Shown piece by piece: positions 58,794 through 64,000 of a stretch of 64,000 nucleotides of DNA (positions are counted from its first letter, which is position 1; the number at the start of each line of letters is the position of its first letter). Source of the stretch: Polynucleobacter sp. JS-Polo-80-F4 (lineage in GTDB: Bacteria > Pseudomonadota > Gammaproteobacteria > Burkholderiales > Burkholderiaceae); the NCBI RefSeq assembly GCF_018881965.1, contig NZ_JACVPI010000001.1, positions 564,018 through 628,017 on the forward strand, in the 5' to 3' direction. The position numbers and the translations under genes were made by a program. Under the pieces are notes generated by a model, which saw only the letters and a program-made list of their open reading frames with translations, was not told where the DNA came from and did not search any database.

Positions 58794-59804
58794 CTAGCCT
58801 TGCTTTCGTTGATTAAGCGCTAACTCATAAGCTAGGCACAAAGCCTCAAGCATGCTACCCGAGTCGGCAATACCTTTACCAGCAATATCCAAAGCAGTTC
58901 CATGATCTACGGAAGTACGGATGATAGGCAATCCCAAAGTGACGTTTACCCCATTACCAAATGTAACAAATTTAAATGGTGCCAAACCTTGATCGTGATA
59001 CATGGCGATGAAAGCATCTACTTGCGCAACAGATTCAGGATCAAACATCGTATCGCCTGGATAAGGGCCAGAAACGTGAATTCCCATCTGTTTGGCGGCT
59101 TCGATTGCAGGCGAAATAATGTCAATTTCTTCGCAGCCTAAATACCCAGACTCTCCTGCATGAGGATTTAAGCCTGCCACCCGAATGAGGGGCTTGGCGA
59201 TTCCAAATTTTGTCTGCAAATCTTGGTTAACGATTTGAATTATTTCCAATATCAAGTCATAGCTCAGCGCTTGCGAAACATTCTTCAGGGGAAGATGCGT
59301 GGTAGCGAGAGCAACGCGTAAATCTCTAGGTGCCTTAAGTCCTAAGAAGCCACTAGGCAATGGTGCGCATAACATCATCACCACACGGGGAACCTTGCAA
59401 CGCTGTGCAAGATACTCCGTATGTCCTGTAAAGGGGGTCCCAGCATCATTAATAATGCTTTTCTGAAGTGGGGCAGTCACCATCGCATCAAAGCGCCCTT
59501 GAAGGCAGCCATCAATCGCTTGATCTAGTAAGTGAATAACGTAATGCGCATTATTCGAATCCAGAGCCCCCAAGACTACAGGTGCCCCAAGCCCAACAGA
59601 CTGAATCTGCAATCGACTGGACAAATCTGGGCTGAGATTTTTTGGCAGCGCCAATAAATGATCATTGCCTAGCAATGTGACTTGAGCATCAGAATGCTTA
59701 CGTAGAAACTCCAACGAAGCCGCTAAAGAAACTTCTGGTCCGATACCGGCTGGTTCGCCGGTACTTACAACGAGATTAACGAGGTGCGCTGGTTGCTGCA
59801 TCAT
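58794..59804 (-). CDS. pdxA: 4-hydroxythreonine-4-phosphate dehydrogenase
   Basis: NAD-dependent enzyme of pyridoxal 5'-phosphate synthesis; a metal-binding cytosolic dimer. The 336 residues include VSTGEPAGIGPEVSLAA, TAPLQKSIINDAGTPFTGHTEYLA, GLNPHAGESGYLGCEE and FIAMYHDQGLAPFKF with the metal histidines. The start overlaps surA by 29 bases in another frame. An ATG one codon on is possible. Confidence 0.97.
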   Translation of the reverse strand: MMQQPAHLVNLVVSTGEPAGIGPEVSLAASLEFLRKHSDAQVTLLGNDHLLALPKNLSPDLSSRLQIQSVGLGAPVVLGALDSNNAHYVIHLLDQAIDGCLQGRFDAMVTAPLQKSIINDAGTPFTGHTEYLAQRCKVPRVVMMLCAPLPSGFLGLKAPRDLRVALATTHLPLKNVSQALSYDLILEIIQIVNQDLQTKFGIAKPLIRVAGLNPHAGESGYLGCEEIDIISPAIEAAKQMGIHVSGPYPGDTMFDPESVAQVDAFIAMYHDQGLAPFKFVTFGNGVNVTLGLPIIRTSVDHGTALDIAGKGIADSGSMLEALCLAYELALNQRKQG

Positions 59805-61230
59805 CCACGTTCAGAATTTTGACAGTTGCGTTATCACGCAGTTCACGCATCCACTCTTGATAAGCTTGATCGAACTTTCTTTCGCGTATTGCTGCTCGTG
59901 CAAATTGACGTTGCTTCTCAACAGTAAGTTGACCTTCGCGACGATCCAATACCTGTATCAAATGCCAACCAAACTCAGTTTTAACGGGGTTACTCACTTC
60001 ACCAATTTGCAAGCGATTCATTGCCTGTTCGAACTCTGGGACTAAATCTCCAGGACTCATCCAACCCAATTCACCACCATTGGGTGCTGACCCATCTTCA
60101 GAGTATTTTTTTGCAAGCTCTGCAAAATCAGCAGTTTTGACGCGCACTTGATCCCGATAGCCTTGTAAGCGCCTCTCAGCATCCTGGTCGCTCAAGCCAG
60201 CACGACTTCTGAGCAAAATATGGCGAGATAAGGTTTGCGTAATAGGAATATTTTGGGGGGTCGTTGAGCCAGAATCTGCAGCGGTAGCTTGTTGAGGTGA
60301 CGGACTCGCCCCTGCAGCACGTCGATCTAAAACCTTGAGCACATGGTATCCGGCCGGGCTCTTCACAACAGTACTAGCAACTTGCCCACCACCAGTATTA
60401 CGAACAGCCTCATAAAACAACTGCGGTAAACGGTCAGGAGTGCGGTAGCCCAAATCTTGAAACTTAATTTTTGGATTGTCTTTAGCGGCCATTGCCCCTA
60501 ATTGCAAGAAATCAACATCGCCACGGGCATCACGCAATAAAGCATCGGCCTTCTTCTTGGCTTCAGCTTGAGCACCAGCTCCTGCAGCTACATCCACGGG
60601 AATAAAGATTTGAGCTACGTCAATCTCCTCTGGCTCACCTTTAGCAGCTGGAGATGATCTTGGTGCCCCACCAGAATTCATGGCTCTAGTACGTTCGGCA
60701 ATGAAGTTATCTATTTCAGCATCAGATATCTTTAACTTACCCTCAACCTCGCGCTCTCGATAGCGACTGACGATGACATCGTCGCGCAACATCTCTTTGT
60801 AGCGCTCAAATGTACTTCCAGTAGCGATTACTTTAGCTTTGAATTCTGCATAACTTAATTTGTTCTTAGCAGCAATGTCACCAATAATTTTGTCTAACTC
60901 TTTATTGGTAACTCTGACCCCTTCTTGATCGGCATTTTGTAGTTGAATTTTTTCTAAAATCAAACGGTCCAAAATTACCTGGCGTACCGACCCATCTTCA
61001 GGTAGTTTTACGCCTTGTTTTTTAAGTGCAGCAATTCGGTCATCAATTTCCTTACGCGTTACATATCCTGTATTGACCACTGCTGCGACACCATCAATAT
61101 TCCGAATCTTACTTTCTGCAGTTGCAGTTGTCTTTGCTGAATCTTGAGCAAATGAGGTGTTCGCAAATAGCCCAAAGCCAAGGAAAATGGCGGAAATACT
61201 AATTTGTTTAAAGCGATTCATACAAAGCAT
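59776..61230 (-). CDS. surA: Periplasmic chaperone/peptidyl-prolyl isomerase SurA
   Basis: Helps fold outer-membrane proteins, including LptD, in the periplasm. The 484 residues have a signal peptide (ISISAIFLGFGLFANTSFAQD), an N-terminal chaperone domain with GVAAVVNTGYVTRKEIDDRIAAL, and two parvulin domains, with HVLKVL and HILLRSRAGLSDQDA ... GGELGWMSPGDLVPEFEQAM. The start ATG shares one A with the lptD stop (TAATG), which supports coupling; the ATG at 61221 is an alternative. It overlaps pdxA by 29 bases. Confidence 0.97.
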   Translation of the reverse strand: MLCMNRFKQISISAIFLGFGLFANTSFAQDSAKTTATAESKIRNIDGVAAVVNTGYVTRKEIDDRIAALKKQGVKLPEDGSVRQVILDRLILEKIQLQNADQEGVRVTNKELDKIIGDIAAKNKLSYAEFKAKVIATGSTFERYKEMLRDDVIVSRYREREVEGKLKISDAEIDNFIAERTRAMNSGGAPRSSPAAKGEPEEIDVAQIFIPVDVAAGAGAQAEAKKKADALLRDARGDVDFLQLGAMAAKDNPKIKFQDLGYRTPDRLPQLFYEAVRNTGGGQVASTVVKSPAGYHVLKVLDRRAAGASPSPQQATAADSGSTTPQNIPITQTLSRHILLRSRAGLSDQDAERRLQGYRDQVRVKTADFAELAKKYSEDGSAPNGGELGWMSPGDLVPEFEQAMNRLQIGEVSNPVKTEFGWHLIQVLDRREGQLTVEKQRQFARAAIRERKFDQAYQEWMRELRDNATVKILNVDDAATSAPR

Positions 61231-63752
61231 TATTGATAGTTCTCGTATGTTGAAGGTGGTATAGGCTTAGAGGTAGGCATATATCCAGGAACATTTAGCT
61301 TCATGATATCAACTGGATTGCTTCCAGCGCTACCAAAGCCCTTAAATTCCACTTGGAAGAGTACCTGGGTGGTGGTTATTTGGGAAGTATTCAAAACTTG
61401 AGAATAAGCCCCTCGGAAGGTCCAGCAATCTCTGCTCCATTCGAGGGCTACCAAGGTATTCAAGGTCTTAGTAGTCAAGGCATCGTAGCCCCAGCGGCCT
61501 AAAACAGAAATTTCCCGTGTAATTGGCCATTGACCAGAGATATTGTATTGATCTGTTGTGGTGGATGCAGGCACGAATGCTTGGTTATTTTGAATTGATG
61601 CCTGCACTGGCGGTGACCAAACATTGCGATAGCCGAAATTTAAACTTCTACCTTGAGTCGGACGCCAACTACCACCAACAGTGGTTTGCACAAAACGATT
61701 AAGCTGAGTGTTGTACTGACCGAAAACATCTGCACTGAAATTACCAAGCAGACGCACAGAGCCTGAGCCCAAAGTATCTGAATAAGTTGTGGGATTCAAA
61801 ATTGTGCCGTTCAAACCAACCCGCTGTCCAGTGAACTGCTGCTTTTGAGCAAGGGTCACATTAGCGCGCTCCGCTCCGGTATTGGCCTCAATCATGCGAC
61901 TTGTTAAACCAAGCGTGGCAGCATTGGCATCTGCAATACGGTCGTTACCAATAAAAGTATTTTCACTAAAGATTTGGGAAACGCCAAAGCCCGCATCCGC
62001 CGTATCAAATATTGGCGTCTGCGCCTGACTCTGATAAGGCGTGTAAACATAAAAAGCGCGAGGCTCCATAGTTAGCAACATATCGCGACCAAAGAAACCT
62101 TTTAATTCTGAGGCATCTCTTTCGAAGGCTAATGCAGAATCCAAGCTAAAGGTTGGAATGGTGAATCCTTGTGCAACTGGCGCTCCACCTGTTACGAATG
62201 GAGTGGCGTTATACATGTTTGATTGAAAACTGACTTTTGGCGTGATGTAGTAGCCTGGGGTCACTTGCGGTAAAGCCATAGCGCCTTTAACAACCGTCCT
62301 GTCCGCTTGGCTATAAACACCTGGGGCAGTAGACGATAAGTTTCCAGCAATGTTGTAAGAGAACCTTGTGTAATCAGCAGAAAAAGTGGTTGCCGGCCCT
62401 GTTGGCAAGGTAACGTACTTGCCACTAGTATCTGCGACTGCTGGAGTTAGTCGATTGTTATATGAGGCGGTAATGTTTGGCAATACGTTGTATGGCGCCT
62501 GAACTATATTAGTAGGATCCGGTTGCAAAGTTTGAAATGTTAATGCCCGGGCTGACACCATCCAATTGCTTAAACTTCCTGTCAGCCCTTTAGTAGTACC
62601 CACCTCCTGACGAAACTGACTTGTGACAGCCCCTGCGATACTCTGCGAAAAATCAGTTGGATATAAATTATCTGAAACACGAGCTAGGTTTGCATAACCT
62701 GACCATGAGCCTGGCATTGGAATACCGCCAGGGCCTGTGCCCCCACTAAACACTTGTCGTTGTTGCCAGTCATATTTCCAGCGACTAGTACCGGTTTTTT
62801 TATCGTACGACATATATTCACCCATCGCAGTTCCAGAATAGAGGGTATCCAAGAAGCGATATTGAGCGCCAAGCATTGCACCGCGATGATTCATATAGCG
62901 AGGCAATAAAAGTAGGTCACGATTAGGGGCAATATTGACATAGTACGGCTGCGTAATATCAAGGCCGTTATTAGAGTTGTAACCAACTACTGGGGCAAGT
63001 AAGCCCGTACGACGTTGTCCACCAGTGGGCGCTGTGAAATAAGGAACATATGCAATGGGTACATCGAAGAAGCGCATTACACCGTGCGTTCCAACCATTT
63101 CTTTTTGTTCATTATCAATTTCTATAGTACTGGCTGAAAAATACCAATCCATATTTTGCGGAGTACATGTGGTGTAGGTGGCTTTATCAAACACAAAGAC
63201 ATCAGCATTTTCAATCGTTAATTTTTTTGCAGTGCCATTGCCGCCGTTGTCTCTTAATTCATAGGCGGCTGGTTCCATGGAACCTTCGCGCGCATCCACT
63301 TTAAAAGTTCCCTTAGGCCCTTTAAAAGTTACATTTCCCTTGGAGAGCTCCGCATTCCCCAATAAATCAGCAACGTCAGTGTCGGGGTTATAAGTAATTT
63401 CATCTGCCTTAATAACGCCACCGTTACGACGAATTTGGGCTCGTCCTTTTAAATGCATATCGCGATCAACGACTCCATTAATGGAATCGCTTGAAGTAAA
63501 GGTTAAGGCCTCTCCATCATTAATGGGTTTGCCAACCCGAAGCTGATCATCCAACTTTAAAACAGTAACATTACCTCTATCTGGCATCAAAACGGTATTG
63601 GAATTAGCTTGTGCATTTGCAGGCAAAGGAGCGGGCGCTTGAGCACGTCCGCAGAGGGCAAATTGAAGCAATGCAACCCCCATCATTACGCGCAGGGTTA
63701 CATGCAAAAAAAGAGGGGCGCAAAGGCCGGCGCGACGGCGATAATGACTCAT
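61230..63752 (-). CDS. lptD: LPS-assembly protein LptD
   Basis: Outer-membrane beta-barrel that inserts LPS in the outer leaflet together with LptE. The 840-residue protein has a signal peptide, an N-terminal beta-jellyroll part (KLDDQLRVGKPINDGEALTFTSSDSINGVVDRDMHLKGRAQIRRNGGVIKADEITYNPDTD) and a large barrel. The segment YVPYFTAPTGGQRRTGLLAPVVGYNSNNGLDITQPYY is diagnostic. Cysteines near residue 195 (TTCTPQNMDW) and near the C-terminus (SRDCWTFRG) could form the known disulfide. It is divergent from amgK. Confidence 0.96.
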   Translation of the reverse strand: MSHYRRRAGLCAPLFLHVTLRVMMGVALLQFALCGRAQAPAPLPANAQANSNTVLMPDRGNVTVLKLDDQLRVGKPINDGEALTFTSSDSINGVVDRDMHLKGRAQIRRNGGVIKADEITYNPDTDVADLLGNAELSKGNVTFKGPKGTFKVDAREGSMEPAAYELRDNGGNGTAKKLTIENADVFVFDKATYTTCTPQNMDWYFSASTIEIDNEQKEMVGTHGVMRFFDVPIAYVPYFTAPTGGQRRTGLLAPVVGYNSNNGLDITQPYYVNIAPNRDLLLLPRYMNHRGAMLGAQYRFLDTLYSGTAMGEYMSYDKKTGTSRWKYDWQQRQVFSGGTGPGGIPMPGSWSGYANLARVSDNLYPTDFSQSIAGAVTSQFRQEVGTTKGLTGSLSNWMVSARALTFQTLQPDPTNIVQAPYNVLPNITASYNNRLTPAVADTSGKYVTLPTGPATTFSADYTRFSYNIAGNLSSTAPGVYSQADRTVVKGAMALPQVTPGYYITPKVSFQSNMYNATPFVTGGAPVAQGFTIPTFSLDSALAFERDASELKGFFGRDMLLTMEPRAFYVYTPYQSQAQTPIFDTADAGFGVSQIFSENTFIGNDRIADANAATLGLTSRMIEANTGAERANVTLAQKQQFTGQRVGLNGTILNPTTYSDTLGSGSVRLLGNFSADVFGQYNTQLNRFVQTTVGGSWRPTQGRSLNFGYRNVWSPPVQASIQNNQAFVPASTTTDQYNISGQWPITREISVLGRWGYDALTTKTLNTLVALEWSRDCWTFRGAYSQVLNTSQITTTQVLFQVEFKGFGSAGSNPVDIMKLNVPGYMPTSKPIPPSTYENYQ

Positions 63753-63785
63753 AGATCCAGACCCGCCTTATTATACGAATCGACC

Positions 63786-64000
63786 ATGACTGACTCACGC
63801 TTAAACACCCTCCGCAACTGGCTAAAAGCCCTGGAAGCTAGCTGGCAATTAGATCTCGACTCCCTGGCGCCAGCCTCAGCTGATGCCAGCTTTCGGCGCT
63901 ATTTCCGAATTGAGTCCAAAAAGCCCAATTTTGGGACTTTGATCGTCATGGATGCCCCACCCCAACATGAGCCACTGGACGAGTTCATTAAGGTCGATTT
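63786..64000 (+). CDS. amgK: Cell-wall amino-sugar kinase AmgK, N-terminal part (runs off the window)
   Basis: The visible 71 codons give MTDSRLNTLRNWLKALEASW then APASADASFRRYFRIES and LIVMDAPPQHEPLDEFIKVD. The phosphotransferase-type ASFRRYFR and MDAPP segments match AmgK, the MurNAc/GlcNAc-1-kinase of the cell-wall recycling path known in Pseudomonas and betaproteobacteria, and divergent placement beside lptD agrees. The catalytic part lies beyond the window. The 33-base gap to lptD is the shared promoter region. Confidence 0.85.
   Translation, partial: MTDSRLNTLRNWLKALEASWQLDLDSLAPASADASFRRYFRIESKKPNFGTLIVMDAPPQHEPLDEFIKVD

Overview
The window looks like a stretch of chromosome from a small-genome, moderate-GC betaproteobacterium of the Burkholderiaceae, most like Polynucleobacter. 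This is inferred from recall of gene order (lptD-surA-pdxA-rsmA; miaB-ybeY-corC-lnt-glyQ-glyS-gmhB-plsC; recA-recX-sucCD; pgk-pyk-fba-purCEK), from a CIRCE-controlled groESL operon, a split pntAA/pntAB/pntB transhydrogenase and very short intergenic gaps. No search was run. I see no insertion sequence, prophage, integrase, CRISPR array or rRNA. The only tRNA is tRNA-Met(CAT). Only one gene-free stretch exceeds 300 bases: 13483-13798, which holds the groES promoter with CIRCE and a structured leader.

Layout. 1-6675: end of secD, secF, then waaA and purB (minus), a glutathione transferase (plus) and mnmA (minus). 6852-11401: the pntAA-pntAB-pntB operon with a terminator, a DUF4239-like membrane protein and an unrecognised secreted protein. 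11511-13647: groEL, groES and their CIRCE/sigma70 promoter. 13689-17697: a BvgAS/EvgAS-type two-component locus: a degenerate EAL-like protein, a LuxR-type response regulator and a hybrid kinase with HisKA-HATPase-REC-Hpt, preceded by a hairpin-rich leader. dacB follows. 19204-26747: a minus-strand cluster, in transcription order pgk-pyk-fba-purC-purE-purK-sua5, mixing glycolysis, purine synthesis and tRNA t6A synthesis. 26950-32444: ilvE, a CHCC zinc-finger protein, waaF, two small proteins of unclear role, an M48 protease with TPRs and moaC. 32510-38639: an orphan type IV pilin, terC, sucD-sucC, recX-recA with an SOS box, a DUF2878 membrane protein and tRNA-Met. 38718-49287: accessory and small-molecule genes, including a six-repeat DUF6150-like secreted protein, a MOSC protein, an MFS transporter with a large periplasmic insertion, a TRIC channel, maiA, an AEC transporter, a gamma carbonic anhydrase, amt, a Rap1a/Tai-like protein, a glycine-zipper lipoprotein, OsmC, rhodanese and a Na+/H+ antiporter-like protein. 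49364-64000: two envelope and translation clusters ending in lptD and the start of amgK.

A strong theme is cell-envelope biogenesis: SecDF, WaaA, WaaF, GmhB, PlsC, Lnt, SurA, LptD and the AmgK start serve protein export, LPS core, phospholipid, lipoprotein and outer-membrane assembly. DacB trims peptidoglycan. Central metabolism forms the second theme.

The best candidate for an underdescribed system is 13689-17697. It pairs a catalytically dead EAL-like protein with a Bvg-type phosphorelay, under a leader whose hairpin appears to cover the first gene's ribosome-binding site. Secondary candidates are the 13-residue-repeat secreted protein at 39207, the extended MFS transporter at 40223 and the orphan Rap1a/Tai-like protein at 46366.
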